A stretch of DNA of 64,000 nt from Pseudohongiella sp. O18. GTDB taxonomy: Bacteria > Pseudomonadota > Gammaproteobacteria > Pseudomonadales > Pseudohongiellaceae. The notes under the pieces were generated by a model that had not been told where the DNA came from, made no database searches, and saw only the letters and a list, made by a program, of their open reading frames with translations. Position numbers and translations under genes: made by a program. Each line of letters opens with the position of its first letter. Within the stretch, counting starts at the first letter, position 1. Shown here one piece after another: positions 9,394 to 18,724 of this stretch. Location: positions 1,183,445 through 1,247,444 of the forward strand of contig NZ_JAJSAR010000002.1 in NCBI RefSeq assembly GCF_021729085.1, in the 5' to 3' direction.

Positions 9394-12300
9394 ATGGCTC
9401 CAACTCCGGTTCGTAATCCACCCATCCCAGATATTGCCCATTCCCTGGAGTGGCGTGACCTGTCAGACAGCCAGTTGTCGCTGGCTCTGGTGCATGCCGC
9501 CCGCGAGCTGGCAAAGCAGCGCTCAGCACCCCTGGTGATGCTGACCAACAGCAGTGAAGAAGCCGAGCAGTTGCGCCGCGAGCTGGTATTTTTTGCGGGC
9601 AGTGATGCCGCACTGCCAATCTATACCTTCCCAGACTGGGAGACGCTGCCCTACGACAGCTTCTCACCGCATCAGGATATCGTCTCCGAACGATTGAGCG
9701 CGCTCTATCACTTGCCTGCGATGCGCGCCGGCATTGTCATCGTGCCGATCAACAGTGTGATGCACCGACTGCCGCCAGCCGAATACGTGCTGGGCAACAG
9801 TCTGATGGTGAAAACAGGCGAGACGCTGGATACCGAATCGCTGCGTGAGCGGCTGATAGCTGCCGGCTACCAGCACGTGGACTCGGTTTACGAACACGGT
9901 GAGTTTGCGGTGCGCGGTGCCATCCTGGATATTTTTCCGATGGGCAGCAAACATCCCTACCGGATCGACCTGTTCGACGATGAGATAGAGTCACTTCGGG
10001 TTTTTGACCCGGAGACACAATTGTCTCTGGACAAAGTGGACGAAGTGCGGGTGCTGCCGGGCAAAGAGTTTCCGTTAAACGAAGCTGGCCGCACCCAGTT
10101 CCGCAAGCGCTTTCGCGAAACCTTCGACGTCGATACCCGCAACTGCAGTCTTTATCAGGACATCAGTGACGGCATCGCGGCGACTGGTGCCGAATATTAT
10201 CTGCCATTGTTCTTCGACACGCTCAGCGACCTGTTTGACTACCTGCCCGAGCAATCTGTCATTGTCCGCAGTCGCCAGCTTGAGCAGCCTGCGCAACGCT
10301 TCTGGCAGGATATCGAAACGCGCTATGAGGATAGACGTTACGACCGGCAGCGCCCGGTTCTGTCGCCGGCAGAGGTGTTTCTGACACCAGAGGAAGTATT
10401 CCGGCACATCAAGCCATTCGCCACCATAACGCTGGAAGCGGCCGCCCCGTCGATGTTTCCTGAGTTGGACAATAACCCTCAGGCATCCCACCCGATGCAG
10501 GCGCTGCAACACTTTCTGGCTGATCATCCCAGACACAGAGTGCTGTTCTGTGCCGAAACAGCTGGCCGACGCGAGGTCTTGACCGAACTGCTGCGCACTG
10601 TTCCGCTGCCAGTTCAGGAGGTAGACGGCTGGCAGGCATTCGCCGACAGTCAGATATCGCCCGCGATTACCGTCGCCTCGCTGGACAAAGGCCTGATCCT
10701 GCCGGATCAGCAGCTCATCATGATCACCGAGACGCAGCTGCTGGGCCGCAAGATCGCTCAGCGCCGTCGACGTCAGCGTAAAGCGCAGGACAACACCGAT
10801 TTTATTATCAAGAGTCTGACCGAGCTGCGTCCTGGCGCGGCGGTTGTGCATCTCGATCATGGTGTTGGCCGCTATGTGGGCCTGCAGAACCTGACCATTG
10901 AAAATGAGCAGACTGAGTTCCTGACACTGGAATATGCCAACGCCGCCAAGCTGTATGTGCCTGTCGCCAACCTGCACCTGATCAGTCGCTACGGCGGCAC
11001 TGATCCGGAGCTGGCACCACTGGATACACTGGGCAGCGACACCTGGCAGAAAAACAAGCGCAAGGCGGCTGAAAAGATTCGCGACGCTGCCGCTGAATTG
11101 TTGGATATCTACGCCAAACGCGAGTCCAAAAAAGGCTTCCCCTACCGGGTTGATGATATCGACTACCAGCAATTTGCCGACACCTTCCCGTTTGAAGAAA
11201 CGCCAGATCAGCTGGATGCCATCAACGGTGTGATTGCAGACATGCAATCGGCACGCGCCATGGATCGGCTGGTTTGCGGTGATGTGGGTTTTGGTAAAAC
11301 AGAAGTTGCCATGCGCGCCGCCTTTATTGCGGTACAGAACAACAAACAGGTGGTGATGCTTGTCCCCACTACTCTGCTTGCACAGCAGCATTTTGAAAGT
11401 TTCCGCGACCGCTTTGCCGACTGGCCTGTCACCATTGAACTGATCTCACGATTTCGCAGCGGCAAGCAACAGGAAGAGACCCTGAAACGCATCGCCGATG
11501 GCAAGGCCGACATAATCGTTGGCACCCACAAGCTCTTACAGAACTCGATCAAGTATAAAGATCTGGGCCTGCTCATCATCGACGAAGAACATCGATTTGG
11601 TGTTCAGCAAAAAGAGCGCATCAAGGCTCTGCGCGCAGAGGTCGACATACTGACCATGACGGCAACACCCATCCCGCGCACACTGAACCTGGCCATGTCG
11701 GGCGTACGGGATCTGTCGTTGATAGTAACGCCACCCGCCAAACGCCTGTCAGTTAAAACCTTTGTGCGCGAACACCAGGACAGTCTGGTCAAGGAAGCCA
11801 TTCTGCGTGAGCTTTTGCGAGGCGGCCAGGTCTTCTACCTGCACAACGAAGTGAAAACTATCGAGCGTACCGCAGAGCAGCTTCGTGAACTGGTGCCAGA
11901 AGCGCGTGTGTCTGTGGCTCACGGCCAGTTGCCCGAGCGCGAACTGGAAAGCATCATGGCCGACTTTTACCACAAGCGGCACAATATTCTGGTTTGTTCG
12001 ACCATCATCGAAACCGGCATCGACATACCCAATGCCAACACCATTATTATTGACCGTGCAGACAAATTGGGCCTTGCACAGCTGCATCAGTTGCGTGGCC
12101 GCGTCGGACGATCACACCACCAGGCCTACGCCTATCTGTTGACGCCGCCTCCCAAGGCTCTGAGCACCGACGCCCAGAAACGCCTGGAAGCCATCATCGC
12201 GGCCAGCACGCTGGGTGCCGGTTTTACACTGGCCAGTCACGATCTGGAGATACGTGGTGCGGGTGAAATACTGGGCGAAGAACAGACCGGCCATATGCAG

Positions 12301-12846
12301 AAGATTGGTTTTACACTGTACACCGAAATGCTGGACGAAGCCGTCAAGGCCATGCGGGAAGGACGCACGCCCAATATTGATCTGGTGTTGCAAAGTGGCA
12401 GTGAAATCAATCTGCGCGTCCCGGCACTGATACCGGACGACTACCTGCCGGACATCCATACCCGGCTGATTATGTACAAGCGTATTGCCGGCGCTGAGGA
12501 TGATGATGAGCTGCGGGATCTGCAGATCGAAATGATCGACCGCTTTGGTCTGCTGCCGGAGCCGGTAAAGATTCTGTTGTCGGTGACACAGCTGAAATTA
12601 CGTGCCGAGGCTTATGGTATAAGCAAGATCGACGCCAGCGCCCAGACCGGCCGCATTGTGTTTGGCCAGCACACCAAAGTCGACCCCTTATCAATCGTTC
12701 AGCTGATCCAGAAACAAAGCCGCATCTACAAAATGTCCGGCCCAACCCAGCTGGGATTCACGCATGGCCAGGAAAAAGCTGCCGCGCGCATTGAGTTTAT
12801 CAACAAGACACTGGATCAGCTGCGGCTCAGCTCCGATAAACGCTGA
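9394..12846 (+). CDS. mfd: Transcription-repair coupling factor Mfd
   Basis: An 1150-residue ATP-dependent translocase. It removes RNA polymerase stalled at DNA lesions and recruits UvrA. Order: UvrB-like N-terminal modules, the CarD-like RNA polymerase interaction domain around the GAAVVHLDHGVGRYVGL motif, then a RecG-like helicase pair with Walker A DVGFGKTE, DEEH box LLIIDEEHRFG and TATPIPRT, and a C-terminal TRCF domain. Full length for the family. It is divergent from gap and faces the AGCS symporter gene. Confidence 0.98.
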   Translation: MAPTPVRNPPIPDIAHSLEWRDLSDSQLSLALVHAARELAKQRSAPLVMLTNSSEEAEQLRRELVFFAGSDAALPIYTFPDWETLPYDSFSPHQDIVSERLSALYHLPAMRAGIVIVPINSVMHRLPPAEYVLGNSLMVKTGETLDTESLRERLIAAGYQHVDSVYEHGEFAVRGAILDIFPMGSKHPYRIDLFDDEIESLRVFDPETQLSLDKVDEVRVLPGKEFPLNEAGRTQFRKRFRETFDVDTRNCSLYQDISDGIAATGAEYYLPLFFDTLSDLFDYLPEQSVIVRSRQLEQPAQRFWQDIETRYEDRRYDRQRPVLSPAEVFLTPEEVFRHIKPFATITLEAAAPSMFPELDNNPQASHPMQALQHFLADHPRHRVLFCAETAGRREVLTELLRTVPLPVQEVDGWQAFADSQISPAITVASLDKGLILPDQQLIMITETQLLGRKIAQRRRRQRKAQDNTDFIIKSLTELRPGAAVVHLDHGVGRYVGLQNLTIENEQTEFLTLEYANAAKLYVPVANLHLISRYGGTDPELAPLDTLGSDTWQKNKRKAAEKIRDAAAELLDIYAKRESKKGFPYRVDDIDYQQFADTFPFEETPDQLDAINGVIADMQSARAMDRLVCGDVGFGKTEVAMRAAFIAVQNNKQVVMLVPTTLLAQQHFESFRDRFADWPVTIELISRFRSGKQQEETLKRIADGKADIIVGTHKLLQNSIKYKDLGLLIIDEEHRFGVQQKERIKALRAEVDILTMTATPIPRTLNLAMSGVRDLSLIVTPPAKRLSVKTFVREHQDSLVKEAILRELLRGGQVFYLHNEVKTIERTAEQLRELVPEARVSVAHGQLPERELESIMADFYHKRHNILVCSTIIETGIDIPNANTIIIDRADKLGLAQLHQLRGRVGRSHHQAYAYLLTPPPKALSTDAQKRLEAIIAASTLGAGFTLASHDLEIRGAGEILGEEQTGHMQKIGFTLYTEMLDEAVKAMREGRTPNIDLVLQSGSEINLRVPALIPDDYLPDIHTRLIMYKRIAGAEDDDELRDLQIEMIDRFGLLPEPVKILLSVTQLKLRAEAYGISKIDASAQTGRIVFGQHTKVDPLSIVQLIQKQSRIYKMSGPTQLGFTHGQEKAAARIEFINKTLDQLRLSSDKR

Positions 12847-12849
12847 GCC
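12824..12849. terminator. Hairpin spanning the mfd stop codon
   Basis: Arms GGCTCAGC (12824-12831) and GCTGAGCC (12842-12849) with a 10-nt loop. The second arm contains the mfd TGA. The two convergent genes are 19 bp apart. There is no T-tract. Confidence 0.45.
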
Positions 12850-12865
12850 CTGCTCCGCTGAGTAC

Positions 12866-14260
12866 CTATGCCGAGCGGTCGGATTGCTGATCAGCGTCTT
12901 TGTTCATACCCGCAAAGTAAGTGCGTGCGGCCGCCATTACCCTGGGTGCCAGAATGAAGGTGGAGACCATGGTCGGTATCGCCATCAAGGCATAGGCACT
13001 GTCAATCAGCCCGAAGACTGCCTCCAGTGGCGCGATGGCGCCAAGCACCACAAGCAGTATGTAGAAGTAGCGGTAGTGATGCTGATGCTGGGCACCAATC
13101 AGGAAACCAAGACACTTGGCGCCGTAATACCAGAATGTGAACATGGTGCTGGATGCGAATATCAACACAACAAACGAAACCACATAGGCACCCAGTCTAC
13201 CTGGCAGCACTTCGGCAAATGCCATCGCAGTCAGACTGACGCCGTCGGCATCACCACTTTCCCAGACACCGGTCAGCAATATCACCAGCGCAGTGCAGGT
13301 GCAGACAATCAGTGTATCGATCACCGGCCCCATCATGGCGACCAGCCCCTCCCGCACAGGTTCTGTGGTCTTGGCTGCGCCGTGCGCCATTGATTCAGTA
13401 CCAATACCCGCCTCATTGGAGAACGCGCCACGCATTACACCAATGGTGATGACGCCGACCAGACCACCGCCAACCGATGCCGCACTGAAAGCGTCGGTGA
13501 CAATCAGCAGCAGGTAACGCGGCAGCTCAGTGATATTGGCGACCAGCACCAGCAAGGTCATGCTCATGTAAAGCAGAACCATGGCCGGCACCAGGCGCAC
13601 AGCCGTGTAACCCACACGCTGAATACCACCAAAAATCACACCGCCGACCAGTGCTGCGGCAAGCAGCCCAAACACAAGATTGAAGACAAAAGGCTCAGCT
13701 GGATCGACCAGCCCTGCGGGCACAAAGACCATCTCACGCACCACCTGGGTCAACTGATTGATCTGCACCGAAGGCAGTGTTCCGAACAGCCCGGCCAGTG
13801 CGAACATCACCGCCAGCCAGCGCCAGCGCGGCCCCAGCCCCTCGCGAATGACATACATGGGACCACCCTGAATGTGGCCGTTGCTGTCGGGTCCGCGATA
13901 CATGACAGCCAGTGTGCAGGTGAAAAACTTGGTAGCCACACCTACTACTGCCGTCACCCACATCCAGAACACGGCGCCAGGTCCACCGATACCAATGGCC
14001 AGGGCCACACCGGCGATGTTGCCCATACCCAGCGTTCCGGACAGCGCGGCTGCCAGTGCCTGGGCATGGCTCAGGTCACCAGGATCATCGTCTTTGTCGT
14101 ATTTGCCGCGCAGGATGGCAATCGCGTGGCCAAAATAACGGTAGGGCTGAAACCGACTGTAAAAGGCAAAGAACAGTCCACCACCCACGACCAGGAAAAT
14201 CAGCGGCATTCCCCACAGGAATCCGGACAGGGCCTGCAGGCTCTGTGCAAGTGCGTCCAT
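12866..14260 (-). CDS. AGCS-family sodium:amino acid (alanine/glycine) symporter
   Basis: A 464-residue inner-membrane transporter with about eleven helices. AGCS signatures are present: GTLGMGNIAGVALAIGIGGP near helix 2 and GAFSNEAGIGTESMAHGAAK in the middle. It should import alanine or glycine with Na+. The start at 14260 has GGAG at suitable spacing; the longer reading frame adds nine residues. It sits between mfd and csiV, which I recall as neighbours in P. aeruginosa, so it looks like a lineage insertion. Substrate specificity cannot be read from sequence. A sodium-driven carrier fits an organism with Na+-NQR. Confidence 0.9.
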   Translation of the reverse strand: MDALAQSLQALSGFLWGMPLIFLVVGGGLFFAFYSRFQPYRYFGHAIAILRGKYDKDDDPGDLSHAQALAAALSGTLGMGNIAGVALAIGIGGPGAVFWMWVTAVVGVATKFFTCTLAVMYRGPDSNGHIQGGPMYVIREGLGPRWRWLAVMFALAGLFGTLPSVQINQLTQVVREMVFVPAGLVDPAEPFVFNLVFGLLAAALVGGVIFGGIQRVGYTAVRLVPAMVLLYMSMTLLVLVANITELPRYLLLIVTDAFSAASVGGGLVGVITIGVMRGAFSNEAGIGTESMAHGAAKTTEPVREGLVAMMGPVIDTLIVCTCTALVILLTGVWESGDADGVSLTAMAFAEVLPGRLGAYVVSFVVLIFASSTMFTFWYYGAKCLGFLIGAQHQHHYRYFYILLVVLGAIAPLEAVFGLIDSAYALMAIPTMVSTFILAPRVMAAARTYFAGMNKDADQQSDRSA

Positions 14261-14426
14261 GTTGTTCTCCGTTTTATGTTCGGGCACTGCTAACGGAGCT
14301 TAACAGCTCACCGCAGCGCTGTCCTGCCCGATTGACCCTGGCCCGGCGCTTTACATTGACTCCGCCAGGGCCCTGCGCAAGAATACCGAATTCTACGTTA
14401 CGGCACCTGCATCTGGATCCCGACGC

Positions 14427-15212
14427 ATGTCTCACGCATTAAACTTATTACGACTGCCAATTATGACAATGGGCTTGCTGGCCCTGACATTGCTGGCATC
14501 ACCCTCTGACTCAATGGCGCAGAGTGGTGAACGCTGGTATCAAGTGGAAGTGACGCTGTTCCTGCACGAAACTGGCAATTTTGATGAGGAGAACTGGCTG
14601 CAGGAAGAAGCGTACTTTGCTGTGCCGGGGAACGCCCGCGCCCTGTCATCCATGCTGGACGTGCTTACACTGACAGACTGGGACCGGCTGGCCGATGCGC
14701 CATTGGCGCTGGCGAACAGCGAAGGTGCGGAAGCAGCGGTACAGCAGCGCAATGCGGATGAAGCATTTCGCCTGCCTGACCTTAGCCGTGACGCGTTTCT
14801 GCAATTACCAGTTGAACAGCACGATTTCCGGCAGACCAATCAGGCACTGGAACGCGCGTCGGGATACAGAGTGCTTTATCATGCCGCCTGGCGTCAGCCG
14901 ATGACGCAGGCCAGTCGTGCAACGCCCATCATCATCAATGGTGGTCGGCAGTTTGGTGAAACCGCGCATGAACTGCAGGGCAGCCTGAGGCTTTTCTTCA
15001 ATCGCAATGAGACGCGTGTCGTGCTGGAATCGGCTCTCTGGTTTAATCAGTTTGCCGGTGAGAACATCACCCGCCGTATCCCGGTGCAAAGTTCACGCGA
15101 CATGCGAAGCAATGAATTTCACTATCTGGATCATCCGGTGGTAGGCATTCTGGTTCAGGTGTTTCCTTACGAAGTACCGCCGGCCGTTTCGTTGGCGAAT
15201 CCGCAGTTCTGA
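14427..15212 (+). CDS. csiV: CsiV family envelope protein
   Basis: A 261-residue secreted protein with an N-terminal hydrophobic signal ending near DSMAQ. It then starts RWYQVEVTLFLHE, the hallmark of the CsiV family; family members are linked to peptidoglycan synthesis and the LpoA/PBP1a system. The C-terminal half has the conserved HELQGSLRLFFNRN and RSNEFHYLDHPVVGILVQVFPYE blocks. Its place between mfd and MTI phosphorylase matches the gene order I recall from Pseudomonas. Role assigned by family and synteny. Confidence 0.82.
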   Translation: MSHALNLLRLPIMTMGLLALTLLASPSDSMAQSGERWYQVEVTLFLHETGNFDEENWLQEEAYFAVPGNARALSSMLDVLTLTDWDRLADAPLALANSEGAEAAVQQRNADEAFRLPDLSRDAFLQLPVEQHDFRQTNQALERASGYRVLYHAAWRQPMTQASRATPIIINGGRQFGETAHELQGSLRLFFNRNETRVVLESALWFNQFAGENITRRIPVQSSRDMRSNEFHYLDHPVVGILVQVFPYEVPPAVSLANPQF

Positions 15213-15242
15213 GCAGCCCCCTTTTTCGTTTGACAGGCAGTG

Positions 15243-16010
15243 TCAGTTTTCTGCAGCAACAGCCAGAACGATTTGCTGGATACGATCCATCCCCTCGGAA
15301 AGTACCTGCCGAATCCCGTCCATGGTAATGACTTCATCCGTAATCCCTGCTGCCCAGTTGACTGACAGCGCCAGGCACGCGTACGGCAGGCCGATTTCTC
15401 TGGCCAGAGCCGCTTCCGGCATGCCGGTCATTCCCACCAGATCACAACCATCCTGTGCAAGGCGCCTGACTTCTGCCGGGGTCTCCAGTCGTGGCCCCTG
15501 GGTGGCGCCGTAAACACCACCGGCGATTGCTGACAGGCGCAGCTTGCCCGCAGCATGCAGAATCAGTGTCTGCAGGTCGTCGTCATAGGGTCGGGTAAAA
15601 TCAATATGCGCTACCGTCGACGTAAACTGGTCGGGTGACAGCAGCCCCGTCTGATCGCCGTCAAAAAAGGTATGATCACGACCCCATGTGTAATCAATGA
15701 TCTGGTCAGGAAGTACAATAACACCTGGCGCCATTTTTTCCGAGATACCACCCACCGCGTTAACGGCAATGACGCCTGACACATTCAACTTATGCAGGGC
15801 GAATATATTTGCCCTGTAGTTGATTCTGTGCGGTGGCAGCACATGGCCTTCACCATGTCGGGGAAGAAACACCAGCTCCCTGCCATTTTCCAGTGTTGCC
15901 ACTGATACAGAGACCGGTACCTGTTGATAGGGTGTCGACACCTGTTCGCGGCGAAGCTCCCGCAACCCTGTCAGGGAATTTAGCCCACTCCCGCCAATAA
16001 CCGCCAGCAT
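15243..16010 (-). CDS. S-methyl-5'-thioinosine phosphorylase (MTA phosphorylase family)
   Basis: A 255-residue purine nucleoside phosphorylase of the MTAP/PNP family that recycles methylthio-nucleosides from polyamine and quorum-signal synthesis. Motifs: AVIGGSGLNSL at the N-terminus, FLPRHGEGHVLPPHRINYRAN for phosphate, and GPRLETPAEVRRLA...VGMTGMPEA for substrate. It closely resembles the P. aeruginosa protein I recall as an MTI rather than MTA phosphorylase, including IDYTWGRDHTFF and the PEAALARE stretch. The start at 16010 has GAGGAG upstream. An upstream in-frame extension to 16109 has no support. Confidence 0.85.
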   Translation of the reverse strand: MLAVIGGSGLNSLTGLRELRREQVSTPYQQVPVSVSVATLENGRELVFLPRHGEGHVLPPHRINYRANIFALHKLNVSGVIAVNAVGGISEKMAPGVIVLPDQIIDYTWGRDHTFFDGDQTGLLSPDQFTSTVAHIDFTRPYDDDLQTLILHAAGKLRLSAIAGGVYGATQGPRLETPAEVRRLAQDGCDLVGMTGMPEAALAREIGLPYACLALSVNWAAGITDEVITMDGIRQVLSEGMDRIQQIVLAVAAEN

Positions 16011-16177
16011 GCCCCTGTACTCCTCAGTAAATTTGCCGGCAAGTATAAACGCAGACGGGCAATTGTGGCGACCACCGTCAGTTACTGGCTGGTCGGGCGG
16101 CATTGTCAATAGGAATCAGGAGTGCCAATATTTGCGTACTGCAGGTTCGTGTCAGACAACACAGGCTGGTTAATACA

Positions 16178-17395
16178 GTGTCACATCTTTCTTCCAGGAC
16201 ATGCTGGTCCGTGTTCTGCCGCATCATCGACAATTTTGGTGATATTGGCGTGAGCTGGCGGTTATGCCAGCAGTTGGCAACTGAATATGGGTTTGTCGTT
16301 ACGCTGTGGGTTGATGACTGGCGAGCGGCGATGCGTTTTCTTGATCCGCTGCTGGGCAGTGAACCCGATATCGCGTCCCAGGCACTGCAATTGCAGGGCG
16401 TCTGCATTCGTCACTGGCCAGAAGATGAACAGTCATGTGTCGAAGCAGCCCAGGCGGCGGTCATTGTCGAAATGTTTGGTTGTGAGCTGCCGGAAACGAC
16501 CCTGCGGAGCATGGCTGCGCAACAACCTCACCCCTGCTGGATCAATCTCGAATATCTCAGTGCCGAAGACTGGGTTGCGGAATTGCATGGACTGCCTTCT
16601 CCACAGACCATTCAGGGCGCCGATCAGACAGTCACGCTGCAAAAACAGTTTTTCCTGCCCGGATTTACTGACAACACCGGCGGCCTGCTTCGCGAGCGCC
16701 CACTGATTACGCAACATCAGACCTGGCAGAACGAGCAGGAAGTTCTGCGTGACAAGCTCAACAATGCCTACGGCCTGGACAGCAACCCCTCATTGTGGCT
16801 ATCACTGTTCTGTTACTCGGGCAACTCGCTGGCAAACCTTGTCGAAGCCCTCATTCAGGATGCGGAACCTGCGGTTTGTATTATCCCGACCGGCAAACTG
16901 GCGAATCAGCTGGCCAGCGAGCTTGGCCTATCCAGCGAACCGGCACCTGGCAAATACCTGACCCACGGCAACATTCAGTTTATTGTTCACCCCTTTGTCA
17001 GCCAGGCGGACTATGACCGGCTGCTGAGCATCTGCGACATCAACATCGTTCGCGGCGAAGACTCCTTCGTCCGCGCCCAGTGGGCCGGCAAACCCTTGCT
17101 GTGGCACATCTACCCGCAGGATGATGGCGTGCATCTGGACAAACTGCAGGCTTTTCAGTCCCTCTACGCTGGTGAGGCAGGCCCGGCCAAATCAGGGGCA
17201 GAGGCAGCAGCGCTGGCCTGCTGGCAGGCGCTGAATTTTCGATGGAATTGTGGTGACGGAATTGAAAATTTGTGGCATGATCTGCGCCCCCACCTTCCGG
17301 CGCTACACAGCCATGCCCGGAACTGGCAGCAAAAACTGGCAGAGTTGCCCGATCTGACCTCAAGTCTCGTGCGCGCTACAGGCTTTGCAACTTAA
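16178..17395 (+). CDS. earP: EF-P arginine rhamnosyltransferase EarP
   Basis: About 405 residues. EarP transfers rhamnose from dTDP-L-rhamnose to Arg32 of elongation factor P. The family N-terminus is seen in SVFCRIIDNFGDIGVSWRLCQQLA, and the C-terminal nucleotide-sugar region in VRGEDSFVRAQWAGKPLLWHIYPQ. The acceptor efp is 32 bp downstream. The start is uncertain: the GTG at 16178 best fits the family N-terminus, while the frame stays open to a TTG at 16103 inside the divergent gene's leader. Confidence 0.9.
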   Translation: MSHLSSRTCWSVFCRIIDNFGDIGVSWRLCQQLATEYGFVVTLWVDDWRAAMRFLDPLLGSEPDIASQALQLQGVCIRHWPEDEQSCVEAAQAAVIVEMFGCELPETTLRSMAAQQPHPCWINLEYLSAEDWVAELHGLPSPQTIQGADQTVTLQKQFFLPGFTDNTGGLLRERPLITQHQTWQNEQEVLRDKLNNAYGLDSNPSLWLSLFCYSGNSLANLVEALIQDAEPAVCIIPTGKLANQLASELGLSSEPAPGKYLTHGNIQFIVHPFVSQADYDRLLSICDINIVRGEDSFVRAQWAGKPLLWHIYPQDDGVHLDKLQAFQSLYAGEAGPAKSGAEAAALACWQALNFRWNCGDGIENLWHDLRPHLPALHSHARNWQQKLAELPDLTSSLVRATGFAT

Positions 17396-17427
17396 CCCGA
17401 TTGTTTTGCCTTACAGAGTGTTTAACT

Positions 17428-17994
17428 ATGAAAACCGCTCAGGAAATCCGTGCCGGACAGGTCATCATGATTGACGGCTCACCCTGGAAAGTTCAGAAGA
17501 ACGACTTTCATCGCGCTGGCCGCGGCTCTGCCGTCAACAAGATGAAACTGAAGAACCTGCTCAACGGTGTTGCCACCGAGACTGCGTTCAAATCTGACGA
17601 CAAACTGGAACAGATCGTCCTGGAACAAAAGGAAGTTACCTACTCCTACTTCGCCGACCCCATGTATGTCTTCGTGGACAGCGACTACGAGCAGATCGAG
17701 ATCGAGAAAGACGATCTGGAAAACGTCATCGACTTCATTGAAGATGGCATGGAAGATGTCTGCCAGGCCGTATTTTACAATGGCAAGGTGATCTCCATTG
17801 ATCTGCCTAAAACCATTGTTCGCGAAATCGCCTACACTGAGCCTTCTGCTCGCGGTGACACAACAGGCAAAGTCATGAAGACCGCTCGACTGAAGTCCGG
17901 CTACGAACTGAAAGTATCCGAGTTCTGCGACATCGGCGACCTGATCGAAATCGACACCATCGCCTGTGAATACAAGGCACGCGTCAAGCGTTGA
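17428..17994 (+). CDS. efp: Translation elongation factor P (Arg32 type)
   Basis: A 188-residue EF-P with three OB-like beta-barrel domains. It rescues ribosomes stalled at polyproline stretches. The modified loop reads FHRAGRGSA with arginine at residue 32, the EarP rhamnosylation target, rather than the lysine used by EpmA-type systems. The ATG at 17428 starts MKTAQEIRAGQVI; a few upstream codons in frame from a TTG are not family-like. It is co-directional with earP and is followed by a perfect hairpin. Confidence 0.97.
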   Translation: MKTAQEIRAGQVIMIDGSPWKVQKNDFHRAGRGSAVNKMKLKNLLNGVATETAFKSDDKLEQIVLEQKEVTYSYFADPMYVFVDSDYEQIEIEKDDLENVIDFIEDGMEDVCQAVFYNGKVISIDLPKTIVREIAYTEPSARGDTTGKVMKTARLKSGYELKVSEFCDIGDLIEIDTIACEYKARVKR

Positions 17995-18003
17995 TCTTTA
18001 TGC

Positions 18004-18036
18004 AGAATTGAGGGGCCCGATGGGCCCCTCAATTCT
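18004..18036. terminator. Bidirectional hairpin between efp and SRAP gene
   Basis: Perfect 15-bp stem with a 3-nt loop: AGAATTGAGGGGCCC (18004-18018) and GGGCCCCTCAATTCT (18022-18036). It begins 9 bp after the efp stop, and its right arm overlaps the stop codon of the convergent SRAP gene (18035-18037). No T-tract follows on either strand. Confidence 0.7.
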
Positions 18037-18724
18037 AATCCTCTGGCAATAACTTCTTACTGTTGCCAATCGGGCGCCAGGTAGATGGCCTGTCGATTGG
18101 TGTCGCAACCAGCGGCGCGCGCAATTTGGGCTCCAGCAGACAGCGAAACTGCTCAACATCTTTTTCTCCTCTATCCAGCCAGGGGTCCATCACATCAGTT
18201 TGTGTTGGCAGCAGCAAAGGCATGGATTTAGGATGCACATGCGTTTTCCAGTAGGCGTCGTGCAATGGCGGCAAGGTAATAATGCTGACTGACAGCGCCG
18301 TTTCTCCAGTGTCTTTGTTCACCCACTCACGACACAGTCCCCCGAACGCCAGCGCCCCTTCCGCGGGTTCCAGCTTGTGGTAAGTCTTGCTGTCTCCCAG
18401 CCCCTCCACAAAGGCGGAAGCAGGGATTATGCAGCGTGACTCGCGGTAGGGTTTAAAGCCGGCCGCGCGGGGCTCATCAAGTTTGTCAGAGCGGGTATTA
18501 AAAGACGCGTACTTGTAGTTGGGCTTCAAGGTCGCGGGATCCAGCAGCAGCCACCAGGTGGCGTCGCTGACGATACGTTCACCACCCACTTCGCGGATGA
18601 TGCTGACGGTTGCGCCTGGAGCAATGTCTGGAGAGAAGCGGAAGCCTTTGCCGAGATCAACGCCTAGTAGCGTGAGAAGAGCTCTTACTTCGAGGCTGTC
18701 GACGATGTTGTAGCGTCCGCACAT
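18035..18724 (-). CDS. SRAP domain protein (YedK/HMCES family)
   Basis: A 229-residue SRAP protein. The family forms a thiazolidine crosslink to abasic sites in single-stranded DNA through Cys2, shielding them during replication. The start MCGRYNI exposes Cys2 after Met removal. Other conserved elements: SFNTRSDK, RCIIPASAFVEG (glutamate) and HPKSMPLLL, where many relatives have HDRMP. The frame stays open upstream to 19117, but that part runs through hairpin repeats and would bury Cys2, so it is rejected. It faces efp. Confidence 0.9.
   Translation of the reverse strand: MCGRYNIVDSLEVRALLTLLGVDLGKGFRFSPDIAPGATVSIIREVGGERIVSDATWWLLLDPATLKPNYKYASFNTRSDKLDEPRAAGFKPYRESRCIIPASAFVEGLGDSKTYHKLEPAEGALAFGGLCREWVNKDTGETALSVSIITLPPLHDAYWKTHVHPKSMPLLLPTQTDVMDPWLDRGEKDVEQFRCLLEPKLRAPLVATPIDRPSTWRPIGNSKKLLPED

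Noticed and set aside
10075-11391. 438-codon open frame antisense to mfd
   Set aside because: It lies entirely within mfd, mirrors its codon pattern and gives a low-complexity His/Gln-rich sequence typical of a shadow frame.
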